DNA of 64,000 bases, taken from Lachnospiraceae bacterium. Lineage in GTDB: Bacteria > Bacillota > Clostridia > Lachnospirales > Anaerotignaceae. The stretch spans positions 1-64,000 of the forward strand of contig CAJTKM010000018.1 of the NCBI GenBank assembly GCA_910576545.1, given 5' to 3'. The notes beneath the pieces were generated by a model, which searched no databases, was not told the origin of the DNA, and saw only the letters and a program-made list of their open reading frames with translations. A program made the translations under genes and the position numbers. Positions 26,048 to 36,465 of this stretch are shown in pieces (position 1 is the first letter of the stretch; the number at the start of each line of letters is the position of its first letter).

Positions 26048-29000
26048 TCAAAACAGCGTCAGCTGATTGGTTTCGGGAATCCCGTCTAAAACACCGTTTT
26101 CTTTCAGCAGTTCTATCAGGGAACGCCCCAGCGTGGTACGTTCCTTGAGTTCTTCAAGTGTCTTAAATTCTCCGTCTTTTCTTCCGTCCACAATGCTCTG
26201 CGCTGCATTTACACCAAGCCCCTGCAGGGAATTAAACGGCGGTATCAGCCCATCCGGTGTTACGATGAACTTTTTTGCATCCGACCGATACAGGTCGATC
26301 GGCAGGAATTGAAATCCTCTCGCGTAGAATTCTACGATGATTTCCAAAACAGTCAGCTTATTTTTGTCCTTCGCCGTAGCTTCCTGCCCTTTTGCATGGA
26401 TTTCCTTTATTGCTTCTTTTGCCGTTTCTATTCCCTTGCACATGCAGGAATAATCAAAATCATCACACGCGCGCACAGTGAAATATGTCGCATAATATGC
26501 CTCTGGATAATTGATTTTGAAATAAGCAATCCGGAACGCCATCATTACATAAGCCGCGGCATGCGCTTTCGGAAACATATACTTGATTTTCTGGCATGAT
26601 TCAATATACCAATCAGGCACATTGCATGCCTTCATATCGGCAATATCTTCTTCTGTCAACCCTTTGCCCTTTCTCACTTTTTCCATAATTTTGAAGGATT
26701 TCTTCTTTTCCACTCCTTTGTTAATCAAATAAATCATGATACTGTCACGCGTTGAAATTGTTTCCTTCAGTGTGATTGTGCCATTTTCAATCAACGTCTG
26801 TGCATTTCCAAGCCAAACGTCTGTACCGTGAGAAAGACCGGAAATCCGCAGCAGGTCTGCAAATGTTTTCGGTTTTGTATCCAGAAGCATGCCCCGTACA
26901 AACTTCGTGCCAAATTCTGGTATGCCGAGTGTTCCCGTCTTGCAGCCAATTTCCTCCGCCGTTACACCTAATGCCTTGGGAGATTCAAATAATGACATCG
27001 TTTCCGGATCGCCCAATGGGACAGTCTGCGGATTCACACCCGTCAGGTCATACAGCATACGAATAACTGTCGGGTCATCGTGTCCAAGTAAGTCAAGTTT
27101 CAGCAGACGCCCGCTGATGGAATGGTAATCAAAATGCGTCGTCGTAATCGTGGAATTTACATCATTTGCGGGCCGCTGAATCGGGCAAAATTCGTAAATA
27201 TTATGGTCACTCGGAACGACCATCAGTCCGCCGGGGTGCTGCCCCGTGGTACGTTTAATTCCCGTACAGCCATCTACAAGGCGATTGATTTCCGCATTAT
27301 GTACCGTAATATCCCGTTCCGTAAAATACTTTTTCACAAAGCCGTAAGCCGTTTTATCTGCAAGCGTGCCAATCGTTCCAGCCTTGAATACATGGCCCGT
27401 TCCAAAAAGTTCCTCGGTATACGCATGCGCTGTCTGCTGATATTCGCCGGAAAAATTCAGGTCAATATCAGGTTCCTTGTCGCCTTCAAACCCCAAAAAA
27501 GTCTGAAACGGAATGTCATGCCCGTCTTTATGCAGCATTGTACCGCAGACAGGACAGACCTTATCCGGCATATCACAACCACTCGCCTCTTCCATTGCAT
27601 ATTTTTTTACAGTTTCAGATTCAAAATCCGAATATTTGCAATTCGGACAGATATAGTGAGGCGGCAAAGAATTTACCTCTGTAATACCTGCCATATTTGC
27701 CGCGAAAGAAGAACCTACCGATCCTCTAGAACCAACCAGATAGCCGTCCGCAACCGATTTCCAAACCAGCTTCTGTGCAATGATATACAATACAGCATAT
27801 CCATTACTGATAATAGAATTCAGCTCCGTTTCCAGCCGTTCCTGCACAATTTCCGGCAAAGGATTTCCATAGATGGAATACGCTTTTTTCATGCAGATTT
27901 CTCGAAGTTCTTCGTCCGCGCCCTCAATTTTGGGTGGGAAAGTTTCGTCTGGGATTGGCTTTATCTTTTCAATCCTGTCGGCAATCAGGTTCGTATTTGT
28001 TATAACAACCTCCCTGGCCTTTTCCGCCCCCAGATATTCAAATTCCCTGAGCATCTCGTCCGTTGTCCGCAGAAACAATGGAGGCTGCTTATCGCTATCA
28101 GAAAACCCTTCCGCCGCCATAATGATTTTTCGGAACGCAGAATCCGCCGGATCAATGAAATGCACATCGCACGTTGCTACAACAGGCTTGCCATATTTTT
28201 CGCCCAATTCCACAATTTTCCGGTTAATGTTCCGAATGTCCTCCAAAGAATGGATGTTTTCTACCTTCGGCGAATCAATCATAAACTGATTATTTCCCAA
28301 TGGCTGTATCTCCAGATAATCATAGAAATTTACAAGCTCCTCAATTACCGGTTCCGGTTTTCCCTCCAGCAGCGCACGGTAAAGCTCCCCTGCTTCGCAT
28401 GCACTGCCCAGAATTAACCCTTCCCGCAGACGGAGCAGTTCGCTTTTCGGAATCCTCGGCCTGCGGAAGAAATATTCAATATGTGCCAATGAAACCAGTT
28501 CGTAAAGATTTCGCAGTCCCGTATAATTCTTCACTAAAATAATGGCATGGTGCGCTTTCAGTTTTTTATAATTCACTGTCTGACTGGCAAGTACATTGAT
28601 TTCGTCCACATAAAAAATCTTTTTTTCCACCAGCATGTCCACAAAATGCAAGAACACCTCTGCCGTTGCCTCCGCATCGTTTACTGCACGGTGGTGTCCT
28701 TTCAGACTGATGCCAAGATAGTCACAGACAATATCCAGCTTGTGTTTTTTCAGCTCTGGCAGCAACGCCCGCGAAAGCCCCAGCGTATCCAGCACAGTAT
28801 TTTTCACCTCTGTACCACAGCGCAGCTTTGCGTTATGGCGGATAAATCCCATGTCAAAGCTGGCATTATGTGCTACCATCACTGCGTCACCGCAGAATGC
28901 CAGAAATTCCGGCAGAAGCGTTTCAATTTGAGGCGCATCTGCAACCATTTCGTCCGTAATGCCTGTCAGGGTTGTAATCTCAGCAGGAATCGGACGTTCC

Positions 29001-30373
29001 GGATTTACAAAACTGCTGAATCGTTCCACGATTTTACCGTCTTTTATTTTGACCGCACCAATTTCCGTAATCCGCTCTGCTTCCCATGAAAGTCCTGTTG
29101 TTTCTATATCAAACACAACAAATACATCATCCAGCGTCTGGCCTCTCGGCATCGTGACAACGCTCCCAAGGTCGTCAATCAGGTATGCCTCCACACCGTA
29201 AATTACCTTCAAGTCTGATTTTCCAATGGCATTCATTGCATCTGGGAACGCCTGCACCACACCATGGTCGGTAATGGCAATTGCTTTATGCCCCCAATCA
29301 ATCGCGCGCTGGATATATTTTTTCACTGGTGTTACCCCGTCCATACTGCTCATCTGGGTATGCAGATGCAGTTCTACACGCTTTTCCTCTGCCGTATCCA
29401 TACGGGGCGCGGGCGGTTGTCCCAACATGATATTTTTCGCCATAAGGTTGATTTCTTTGGAATATTTGTCAAACTGCACTTCACCCTGTACGCGCAGATA
29501 CGCGCCTTTTTTCAACTTTTCAGTCATTTCTCCGTCAAAGATAGTCTTTTTTACAAAGAATTTCACAGTTGTTGAATCACTTAAATCTGTCATATCAAAA
29601 GATACAATATACTTGTCCCCTTTGATTTCGCGCGATTCCACATTGAAAATATTCCCCTCTATTGTTACGTTTTCTCCAACGATTTTCGTATCCACAATTT
29701 TAGAAACCGACCCGTTGCATTCTTTGCCAAACAGAACCCCTTTCGGGAAGGAAGGAGTGGAATTGCCGGTACTGTTGCTTTCCCCGCCGGAGGGAACCGG
29801 TGCAGTCACAATCTGGCGCAGAAGTTCCTCTGTTTTATTTTCCCGCTCTTTTTCCAGCCGTTCTCGTTCTTCCGCAGAAGAAGGTGTATTTTTGAACTGT
29901 ATCAAAAGCTGCTGTCCGGTTTCTTCAAAAATCATATGGCTCAGTTCTTCGTCCAGTTTTTTTCGAGCAAGATAATACGCCATATTGTTTTTCACAAAAA
30001 TCAGCATTTTTCCGTCCTGAACCTTCCACTCTGCGTCAGCAACGATCCCAGCGCAGACCTTGCTTTTTTTTGCGGAAAACTGTCGAATAGTATCCCAATA
30101 TGTTTCCGCAAGAAATTCAGGGGCATCTTCCGGCAGATTATACACTGCTGCTACTTCTACACTATGAATGCCCGGCAGATTCCGCAGCAGTTCCTCCCGC
30201 AAAGCGTCCCATTTATCCAAAGGAATCAAGCGCGACGCGGAAATTTTCATACTGACCATGTGTTCTTTTTTATGTATCGCCAATTTCTGGACAATGCTCT
30301 CCCGAAAGGCCTCCTGCACACTGGCAGAAAGGGAAATTTTCCGAAAAACGCTTTGAAATGTCTGCGCCGTCAT
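26048..30373 (-). CDS. polC: DNA polymerase III alpha subunit, PolC type
   Basis: The main replicative polymerase of low-GC Gram-positives. The 1441-residue protein has an N-terminal OB region, a split PHP domain starting at ELHLHTQMSSMDG (about 340), an inserted DEDD proofreading exonuclease (VFDIETTGL, about 425; later MVAHNASFDMGF), and the polymerase core with PDIDLNFSGEYQ and the zinc-type CPNC...CPVC cysteines. AAGGAGGGAGAAA precedes the ATG. It ends the long pyrH-frr-uppS-cdsA-dxr-rseP-ispG-polC run, 21 bases after ispG. Confidence 0.97.
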   Translation of the reverse strand: MTAQTFQSVFRKISLSASVQEAFRESIVQKLAIHKKEHMVSMKISASRLIPLDKWDALREELLRNLPGIHSVEVAAVYNLPEDAPEFLAETYWDTIRQFSAKKSKVCAGIVADAEWKVQDGKMLIFVKNNMAYYLARKKLDEELSHMIFEETGQQLLIQFKNTPSSAEERERLEKERENKTEELLRQIVTAPVPSGGESNSTGNSTPSFPKGVLFGKECNGSVSKIVDTKIVGENVTIEGNIFNVESREIKGDKYIVSFDMTDLSDSTTVKFFVKKTIFDGEMTEKLKKGAYLRVQGEVQFDKYSKEINLMAKNIMLGQPPAPRMDTAEEKRVELHLHTQMSSMDGVTPVKKYIQRAIDWGHKAIAITDHGVVQAFPDAMNAIGKSDLKVIYGVEAYLIDDLGSVVTMPRGQTLDDVFVVFDIETTGLSWEAERITEIGAVKIKDGKIVERFSSFVNPERPIPAEITTLTGITDEMVADAPQIETLLPEFLAFCGDAVMVAHNASFDMGFIRHNAKLRCGTEVKNTVLDTLGLSRALLPELKKHKLDIVCDYLGISLKGHHRAVNDAEATAEVFLHFVDMLVEKKIFYVDEINVLASQTVNYKKLKAHHAIILVKNYTGLRNLYELVSLAHIEYFFRRPRIPKSELLRLREGLILGSACEAGELYRALLEGKPEPVIEELVNFYDYLEIQPLGNNQFMIDSPKVENIHSLEDIRNINRKIVELGEKYGKPVVATCDVHFIDPADSAFRKIIMAAEGFSDSDKQPPLFLRTTDEMLREFEYLGAEKAREVVITNTNLIADRIEKIKPIPDETFPPKIEGADEELREICMKKAYSIYGNPLPEIVQERLETELNSIISNGYAVLYIIAQKLVWKSVADGYLVGSRGSVGSSFAANMAGITEVNSLPPHYICPNCKYSDFESETVKKYAMEEASGCDMPDKVCPVCGTMLHKDGHDIPFQTFLGFEGDKEPDIDLNFSGEYQQTAHAYTEELFGTGHVFKAGTIGTLADKTAYGFVKKYFTERDITVHNAEINRLVDGCTGIKRTTGQHPGGLMVVPSDHNIYEFCPIQRPANDVNSTITTTHFDYHSISGRLLKLDLLGHDDPTVIRMLYDLTGVNPQTVPLGDPETMSLFESPKALGVTAEEIGCKTGTLGIPEFGTKFVRGMLLDTKPKTFADLLRISGLSHGTDVWLGNAQTLIENGTITLKETISTRDSIMIYLINKGVEKKKSFKIMEKVRKGKGLTEEDIADMKACNVPDWYIESCQKIKYMFPKAHAAAYVMMAFRIAYFKINYPEAYYATYFTVRACDDFDYSCMCKGIETAKEAIKEIHAKGQEATAKDKNKLTVLEIIVEFYARGFQFLPIDLYRSDAKKFIVTPDGLIPPFNSLQGLGVNAAQSIVDGRKDGEFKTLEELKERTTLGRSLIELLKENGVLDGIPETNQLTLF

Positions 30374-30394
30374 TTTCTCCCTCCTTCATTCTGT

Positions 30395-31444
30395 TCAAAG
30401 TCTGCTGATTTCCTGCATCAGCGCATCCACCAGCTCCGCCTCAGGCACTTTCCGGATGATTTCGCCTTTCTGAAACAGCAGACCGACACCCTTTCCGCCA
30501 GCAATGCCAACATCTGCGTCCCGTGCCTCGCCGGGACCATTCACGACACAACCCATTACAGCTACTTTGATATTTTTCTCTAACCCCTGACAACGCCGTT
30601 CTACTTCATTTGCAATAGAAATCAGGTCAATCTGCGTCCGTCCACAAGTCGGGCAGGAAACAAGTTCCGGTCCAAATTTCCGCAGTCCAAGGCTTTTCAA
30701 TATTTCCTTTGCCGCCCGTATTTCCTCCACAGGGTCACCCGTCAAAGAAACGCGTATAGTATCGCCAATACCCATTGCCAAGATCGTACCGATACCAACT
30801 GCGGATTTTACAGTACCTGCATATGGCGTCCCCGCCTCCGTAATCCCTACATGGACAGGATAAGGAATCGCCTCCGAAAGCAGGCGGTATGCCTCAATAG
30901 AAAACAGCACATCTGATGCTTTGATGGATACAACAATATCATAAAATTCATATTTTTCCAATATGCGGACATGCTTCAGCGCACTCTCTACCAGCCCTGC
31001 TGGCGTAACGCCGCCATATTTTTCCAGAAGTTCTTTCTCCAGCGAACCGCTGTTCACGCCAATGCGAATCGGAATTTTCTTCTCCTTAGCCATGGTTACA
31101 ACCTGGCGGATACGTTCCTCATCTCCGATATTGCCCGGGTTGATGCGCACCTTGTCAATGCCAAGCTCCATAACCCGCAATGCAAGACGGTAATCAAAAT
31201 GTATGTCTGCTACAAGCGGGATATGGATTTTCTTTTTGATTTCGCCAATCGCATCTGCCGCTGCCATATCCGGCACAGCGACCCGCACCAATTCACAACC
31301 CGCATTTTCCAATGCCAAAATCTGTGTTACAGTCGCTTCAACATCTCTTGTATCTGTATTACACATAGATTGTATGCAAACAGGCTGTCCGCCGCCAATC
31401 TTCAGGCTTCCTATTTTTACTTCCCTTGTTTTTTTTCTCTCCAA
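30395..31444 (-). CDS. ispG: 4-hydroxy-3-methylbut-2-enyl-diphosphate synthase (GcpE)
   Basis: Iron-sulfur enzyme of the MEP isoprenoid pathway, converting MEcPP to HMBPP. The protein (349 residues from the chosen start) has the N-terminal [16 protein letters not shown]-barrel [11 protein letters not shown] and RINPGNIG, and the cluster-binding CPTCGRTQ and [12 protein letters not shown]. The TTG at 31444 is preferred over a GTG three codons upstream because AAAAGGTG is better spaced to it. It shares an operon with dxr, an earlier step of the same pathway. Confidence 0.95.
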   Translation of the reverse strand: MERKKTREVKIGSLKIGGGQPVCIQSMCNTDTRDVEATVTQILALENAGCELVRVAVPDMAAADAIGEIKKKIHIPLVADIHFDYRLALRVMELGIDKVRINPGNIGDEERIRQVVTMAKEKKIPIRIGVNSGSLEKELLEKYGGVTPAGLVESALKHVRILEKYEFYDIVVSIKASDVLFSIEAYRLLSEAIPYPVHVGITEAGTPYAGTVKSAVGIGTILAMGIGDTIRVSLTGDPVEEIRAAKEILKSLGLRKFGPELVSCPTCGRTQIDLISIANEVERRCQGLEKNIKVAVMGCVVNGPGEARDADVGIAGGKGVGLLFQKGEIIRKVPEAELVDALMQEISRL

Positions 31445-31521
31445 AGCTCTCACCTTTTATCCATTCCGTAAAACGCCCGAAACGGAAGAACAAACCGCCC
31501 TTCCGTCAGCGTTGCGTCGTA

Positions 31522-32598
31522 TTATTTTACGAATATTTTCATAATATCCCCGTAAATCACAAATACCATCAGCAGCATCAGGAACATGAAGCCCAAAAAC
31601 TGCAGTTTTCCTTCTGTTTCCAAATTCATCGGTTTCCGTCGTACAATTTCAATCAGCAGGAAAAGGATTTTCCCGCCATCCAGCCCCGGAATCGGAAACA
31701 GATTCAGCACACCCAGGTTTGCGCCCAGTATCGCACCAATATAAACCACATTTTGTATAGCGGCTTTCAGGCTGTATTCCAGTCCAGCTTCGTAGCCGTC
31801 CCCTACCATTTTGAAAATGGTGATTGGGCCACCAAATTCATCCTGAGACGCTGTAAATGTAAACACCCTTGCCAGCCCCTGTGCTGTCATCTTGATATAG
31901 TTCAGCATAGAATAATAGCTGTAATATGCCGTATCCACAAAACCCGCATCTTCGCAGCCTTCTGCCGGTTCTGCCAGCAGCCCTGTGTAAATTTCCGGTG
32001 AAAAGCCAATCAAAAATGTCTGTCTTTCTTTGTTATATTGGGGCGTCAGTTCATAGCGAAGCAATTCGCCGTCCCGCAGTATTTCCAGTTCAATCGGTCT
32101 GCCACCATTTTGATACAAAATATTTTGCAGTTCATCATAAATATGGATGCGCTGGCCGTTTATACGCCTGATTTCATCGCCCTCCTGCAGCCCAGCCGCC
32201 TGTGCGGGGGAATTTTCTGAAACTATTCGTATTTCAGGTTTTGCAATATAGCTGGTACAGGACAGCCCAAACAGCATCACAAAAGACAACAGGAAATTCA
32301 TAAGCGGTCCTGCCGCCATCACTGCCAGCCGTACGCCAGCAGACTTATTAAAAAAAGAATTCGGACCTATTTCTCCATCATCAGTTTCACCTTCCATACG
32401 GCAGAATCCACCAAAAGGCAGTGCACGGATACTGTATTCCGTATCACCTTTCAAACTGGAAACCAGCTTTGGCCCCATACCAAGCGAAAACTCCTGCACA
32501 CATATTCCGCTTTTTTTAGCTACGATAAAATGCCCAAATTCATGGGCAATCACCAGTACGCTGATTAAAATGATTGTAACAATCAAAGAGGAAACCAT
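31522..32598 (-). CDS. rseP: RseP/RasP-type site-2 protease
   Basis: Intramembrane zinc metalloprotease (M50) that cleaves anti-sigma factors and leftover signal peptides. The 358-residue protein has the zinc motif HEFGH in the first membrane helix (about 19-23), a PDZ domain (PAQAAGLQEGDEIRRINGQ) and the third ligand motif NLFPIPGLDGGKIL in a later helix. GGAGGG precedes the ATG. It lies between dxr and ispG in the usual order. Whether it cleaves the anti-sigma-like protein at 60899 is unknown. Confidence 0.94.
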   Translation of the reverse strand: MVSSLIVTIILISVLVIAHEFGHFIVAKKSGICVQEFSLGMGPKLVSSLKGDTEYSIRALPFGGFCRMEGETDDGEIGPNSFFNKSAGVRLAVMAAGPLMNFLLSFVMLFGLSCTSYIAKPEIRIVSENSPAQAAGLQEGDEIRRINGQRIHIYDELQNILYQNGGRPIELEILRDGELLRYELTPQYNKERQTFLIGFSPEIYTGLLAEPAEGCEDAGFVDTAYYSYYSMLNYIKMTAQGLARVFTFTASQDEFGGPITIFKMVGDGYEAGLEYSLKAAIQNVVYIGAILGANLGVLNLFPIPGLDGGKILFLLIEIVRRKPMNLETEGKLQFLGFMFLMLLMVFVIYGDIMKIFVK

Positions 32599-32616
32599 TT
32601 TACCCTCCTATATTTG

Positions 32617-33762
32617 TCAGAATACAAATTTTGACGCACAGGCCCTTGCCCATGCATCTGCCTCCAACAAATCTTCTAATGTATATTCATATTTGACAGT
32701 ATATGCGTCCATAACGTTTTCTATCAGTAAAGGAATCTGTAAAAAGGAAATCTCTCCTTCCAAAAAACGCGCTACTGCAACTTCATTTGCGCCGTTCAAC
32801 ACAGCAGGCAGCGTTCCGCCCGTTTCCAAAGCCTGATACGCAAGAGCCAGACAGCGGAACGTTTCCCTGTCCGGTTTCTCAAATGTCAATGTATTCCGCG
32901 CAAAAAAATCAATTTTCGGAAAAGAGTTTTTCAGCCGCCTGGGATACGTCAACGCATACTGTATCGGCACCCGCATATCCGGCTCACCCATTTGTGCGAT
33001 AACAGCCCCGTCTTTATATTCCACAGCAGAATGGATAATGCTCTGCGGATGCACCAGAACCTCAATTTGTTCGGTTTCCACATCAAACAACCACTTTGCT
33101 TCCATCACTTCCAGCCCTTTATTCATCAGCGTTGCGGAGTCTATGGTAATTTTCCTTCCCATAGACCAATTGGGGTGACGCAGTGCGTCCTTCGCCGTTA
33201 TGGTTTGCAGTTCTTTCCGCTTTTTCCCGCGGAACGGTCCCCCTGATGCAGTCAGCAGGATACGTCGGACTGCGTTCCCTTCATTTCCCTGCAGGGACTG
33301 AAAAATTGCAGAATGTTCGCTGTCCACAGGATAAATGGAAACGCCGTACCGCCGCACATGGTCCATCACAAGCTGCCCTGCGGAAACAAGCGTTTCTTTA
33401 TTTGCCAGCGCGATATCCTTTCCGGCAGCTATCGCGGCAAACGTCGGCTCCAGCCCAACATTCCCAACAACAGATGTAACAACAGTCTGCACACCGTCCA
33501 GCGTTGCTGCGGCTTTCAAACCTTCCATACCAGCGCAAACCCTGATATTTGTATCAGCAAGCCGGCTTTTCAACAACTCCGCTTTTTTCCCATCCATCAC
33601 TGCTACAAGCTCTGGTCGAAATTTCCGAGCCTGTTTTTCCAGCAGGTCAATATTTTGATTACCGGAAATCGCCGCAACGCGGATGTTGCCAAGCTCCTCT
33701 ACAACCTCCAGTGTCTGCGTACCGATAGAGCCTGTTGAGCCAAGTACTGCAATCGTTTTCAT
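32617..33762 (-). CDS. dxr: 1-deoxy-D-xylulose-5-phosphate reductoisomerase
   Basis: Second enzyme of the MEP pathway. The 381-residue protein starts with the NADPH loop GSTGSIGTQTLEVV and has ALANKETLVSAG, the metal site PVDSEHSAIFQ and the flexible loop ASGGPFRG plus HPNWSMGRKITIDSATLMNKGLE in pieces. GAGGTGG precedes the ATG. It follows cdsA by 12 bases in the same transcript. Confidence 0.97.
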   Translation of the reverse strand: MKTIAVLGSTGSIGTQTLEVVEELGNIRVAAISGNQNIDLLEKQARKFRPELVAVMDGKKAELLKSRLADTNIRVCAGMEGLKAAATLDGVQTVVTSVVGNVGLEPTFAAIAAGKDIALANKETLVSAGQLVMDHVRRYGVSIYPVDSEHSAIFQSLQGNEGNAVRRILLTASGGPFRGKKRKELQTITAKDALRHPNWSMGRKITIDSATLMNKGLEVMEAKWLFDVETEQIEVLVHPQSIIHSAVEYKDGAVIAQMGEPDMRVPIQYALTYPRRLKNSFPKIDFFARNTLTFEKPDRETFRCLALAYQALETGGTLPAVLNGANEVAVARFLEGEISFLQIPLLIENVMDAYTVKYEYTLEDLLEADAWARACASKFVF

Positions 33763-33774
33763 TTATTTCCACCT

Positions 33775-34596
33775 CTAGTTTGGCTTAATCTCTATTAAAA
33801 AAATCATAATGTAATATACTGCCGGAGCTGTTAAAATCACGCTGTCAAAGCGGTCAAGCACACCGCCATGCCCTGGTATCAGTTTTCCGAAATCCTTAAT
33901 GCCTGTCAGACGTTTCATTGCGGAAGCGGCCAAATCGCCAGTCTGTGCCAAAAAAGAACCAAAAAAGCCTGTCAAACCGCAAAGCAGCAGGATATTTACG
34001 CCCTCCAGCACATAATACCGGCTGATCCACAATCCGTATGCCAATGCAAGAAGTGTTGCTGTCAAAATGCCTCCAATCGAACCTTCTATCGTTTTTTTAG
34101 GACTGAGAGCAGGCACCAGCTTATGCTTGCCAAATGTCACCCCTACAAAATACGCGCCTGTATCACAGCCAAACGCCGCGATAAACGCCAGCCATACAAA
34201 CAGCTTGCCATAGGTATACTCCCGAATCAGATACACATGGGAGAGCAGAAAAAACGCATAAAAAAAACCGAAAAAGCCCGTCATTCCTTCCAAAGCGTTC
34301 GTTTTTCCATAGCATACTACCGTATATATCAGGAGTACAACCAGAAAAATAGACACAAAAATATTGAAATAATTATCCCCATGTATAATCTGTTCCAGAA
34401 ACACTGCATAAAAAATGGCAAAGGCATATCCAATTATATGCAGCCCCCTGTTTTCCTTGGAAAACGCATGATAAAATTCATACATGCCAATCAGCCCCAG
34501 AATGCCCACAGCCGCTTTCAGCCAGAGTCCCCCGCTGACCACAACAAAAATCAAAAGCGGAAGCAGTAAGACTCCGGAAAGGATTCTTGTTCTCAT
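33775..34596 (-). CDS. cdsA: Phosphatidate cytidylyltransferase
   Basis: Makes CDP-diacylglycerol from phosphatidic acid and CTP at the membrane, the entry to anionic phospholipids. The 273-residue protein has about eight membrane helices and the C-terminal signature KDFGKLIPGHGGVLDRFDS. AAGGAGG precedes the ATG. It lies directly between uppS and dxr, the usual clostridial order. Confidence 0.95.
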   Translation of the reverse strand: MRTRILSGVLLLPLLIFVVVSGGLWLKAAVGILGLIGMYEFYHAFSKENRGLHIIGYAFAIFYAVFLEQIIHGDNYFNIFVSIFLVVLLIYTVVCYGKTNALEGMTGFFGFFYAFFLLSHVYLIREYTYGKLFVWLAFIAAFGCDTGAYFVGVTFGKHKLVPALSPKKTIEGSIGGILTATLLALAYGLWISRYYVLEGVNILLLCGLTGFFGSFLAQTGDLAASAMKRLTGIKDFGKLIPGHGGVLDRFDSVILTAPAVYYIMIFLIEIKPN

Positions 34597-34611
34597 ACGC
34601 CAATCCTCCTT

Positions 34612-35352
34612 TTATCTTCCACCAAAACGGCGTTCTCTGTTCTGATAGGCAAAAACAGCTTTTTCCAGTTCCGTCTTTGTGAAATCAGGCCAAAGCGTAT
34701 CGCAGAAATAAAATTCAGAATAAGCTGCCTGCCAAAGCAGGAAATTACTGATTCTCTCCTCGCCGCTGGTGCGGATAACCAGTTCAGGGTCAGGCGTCCC
34801 AGCCGTATCGAGATATCCGGCAATACAGTCCTCTGTCATTTCTTCTGGCAGAAGACGACCTTCTACAACCTCCTGCGCCATTTTTGTCATTGCCCTGCGC
34901 AGTTCATCCCTTCCGCCGTAGTTCAACGCAATATGAACAAACAGCCCTGTTTTTTCCTTGGAAAGCTGCTCAATCTCCATTATCTGTTTCTGAATATCTG
35001 CGTCTAAGCGGTTGATATCTCCAATTACATCCATCCGCACATCATCTTTGATGAATTTTTTGAAATAATTCTTCAAATACTGGCGCAGCAAATTCATAAT
35101 CGCATCCACTTCTTCCTGGGAGCGTTTCCAGTTTTCCGTCGAAAAGGCGTATACTGTCAGGTGTTCAAGACCCAGTTCGCGCGCCGCGGAGATGATTTTT
35201 TCCAGCGTTTCTGCGCCGGCCTTATGCCCTGCCTTCCTCGGCAATCCTCTTTTTTTTGCCCATCTGCCATTGCCGTCCATGATGATTGCAATATGCTTCG
35301 GCATTTTTTCCGCTGACAGCGGAAATCTGCCGGCATCTTTTTCCAAAGCCAT
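34612..35352 (-). CDS. uppS: Isoprenyl transferase (undecaprenyl diphosphate synthase)
   Basis: cis-Prenyltransferase producing the C55 lipid carrier for cell-wall synthesis. The 246-residue protein has the HIAIIMDGNGRWAKKRGLPR catalytic block (Asp of MDGNGRWA), GAETLEKII, and the C-terminal DPELVIRTSGEERISNFLLWQ. Start at 35352 follows GGGAGGAAACT; 49 upstream in-frame codons overlap the end of the DUF2200 remnant and are not family-like. Confidence 0.95.
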   Translation of the reverse strand: MALEKDAGRFPLSAEKMPKHIAIIMDGNGRWAKKRGLPRKAGHKAGAETLEKIISAARELGLEHLTVYAFSTENWKRSQEEVDAIMNLLRQYLKNYFKKFIKDDVRMDVIGDINRLDADIQKQIMEIEQLSKEKTGLFVHIALNYGGRDELRRAMTKMAQEVVEGRLLPEEMTEDCIAGYLDTAGTPDPELVIRTSGEERISNFLLWQAAYSEFYFCDTLWPDFTKTELEKAVFAYQNRERRFGGR

Positions 35353-35398
35353 AGTTTCCTCCCAAATCAACCCATTCTCTTTATTCCGTCTGTCTGTT

Positions 35399-35772
35399 TC
35401 ACAAGCCTTTGCGTGAAACGCTTTCGCTCCGCAGTATAGCATCCATTGGCTTGCCTTTTGCAAGCTCGTCCACCAGCTTGTCCAGATAACGGATTTCACG
35501 CATAAGGGGCTCCTCGATTTCCTCCACCTTTACGCCGCATACCCTGCCTTTAATCAAAAACCTGTTTTCATTCGGAGCAGGTGCATTACGGAAAAATCCC
35601 CGTAAGAAATGCCCTTTTCCGGCATTTTGTCCAGTTCCGGCTGGGAATATCCCGTCAGCCAGCATATCATTTCGTCTACTTCCGCTTTTGTTCTGCCTTT
35701 TTTCACAGCCTTATTGACAAGGCAGTCATATACCTTATCAAAACTCATTCGATAAACCTTTTCGAAACTCAA
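35399..35772 (-). pseudogene. DUF2200 family gene with a frameshift
   Basis: Two overlapping frames together match one DUF2200 protein. The first gives [34 protein letters not shown] (in pieces) up to GISYGDF. The second, in the next frame, continues [39 protein letters not shown] to the end. The break lies at a run of five Ts on the minus strand (complement of 35592-35596), where a sixth T would restore about 124 continuous codons. The TTG start at 35772 has GGAGG 8 bases before it. The family is of unknown function. It sits between frr and uppS. A sequencing error in the homopolymer cannot be excluded. Confidence 0.8.
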
Positions 35773-35885
35773 TAGAATATCCTCCAAAACTTTTTTTGCC
35801 GGATATTTAGAACGACGGGGAACACAGGCTTTTATTTCCCATGTCCCCCGGCTCTGCCGAAAGCTTTTAGAAGGGGCTTCCGTTT

Positions 35886-36443
35886 TTATACCGCAAGAAT
35901 ATCCTTACATTTTTCGTCACATTTTTTGTCAATATCCGCAATAAACTTGTCCGTCAGCTTCTGTGTTTCATCTTCCAGGTTTTTCAAATCATCTTCTGTA
36001 ATTTCTTTTTTCTTTTCCATCTTTTTGAAAGCATCCATACCATCGCGGCGGATGTTGCGGATGGCGACCTTTGCAGTCTCTGCTTTTTTCTTTACATCCT
36101 TGTTGAGTTCTTTTCTGCGTTCCTCCGTCAGTTCGGGGAAAACAAGGCGAATCACCTTACCATCGTTATTCGGATTGATTCCAAGGTCAGACATATTGAT
36201 TGCCTTTTCAATTGCTTTCAGTGTGCTGGTATCCCAAGGCTGAATCTGAATCAGGCGTGCCTCAGGAACAGTAACGTTGCCGACCTGGTTTACAGGCGTA
36301 GGCGTGCCGTAATAATCCACCATAATCTTGTCCAATACATGGGGATTCGCGCGTCCGGCGCGGATTGTCGCGTAGTCGCTTTCCAAAACGGCAATCGTTT
36401 TTTTCATTTTTTCCTCATAAGGTTTTGTTAATTCAGCTGTCAT
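35886..36443 (-). CDS. frr: Ribosome recycling factor
   Basis: Splits post-termination ribosomes together with EF-G. The 185-residue protein has the classical pattern: TIRAGRANPHVLDKI near 28-42, PVNQVGNVTVPEARLIQIQPWD, and the C-terminal helices IRNIRRDGMDAFKKMEKK. Length matches the family exactly. It follows pyrH by 22 bases. Confidence 0.97.
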   Translation of the reverse strand: MTAELTKPYEEKMKKTIAVLESDYATIRAGRANPHVLDKIMVDYYGTPTPVNQVGNVTVPEARLIQIQPWDTSTLKAIEKAINMSDLGINPNNDGKVIRLVFPELTEERRKELNKDVKKKAETAKVAIRNIRRDGMDAFKKMEKKKEITEDDLKNLEDETQKLTDKFIADIDKKCDEKCKDILAV

Positions 36444-36465
36444 GCTATTCCTCCCGTAAAATAAT

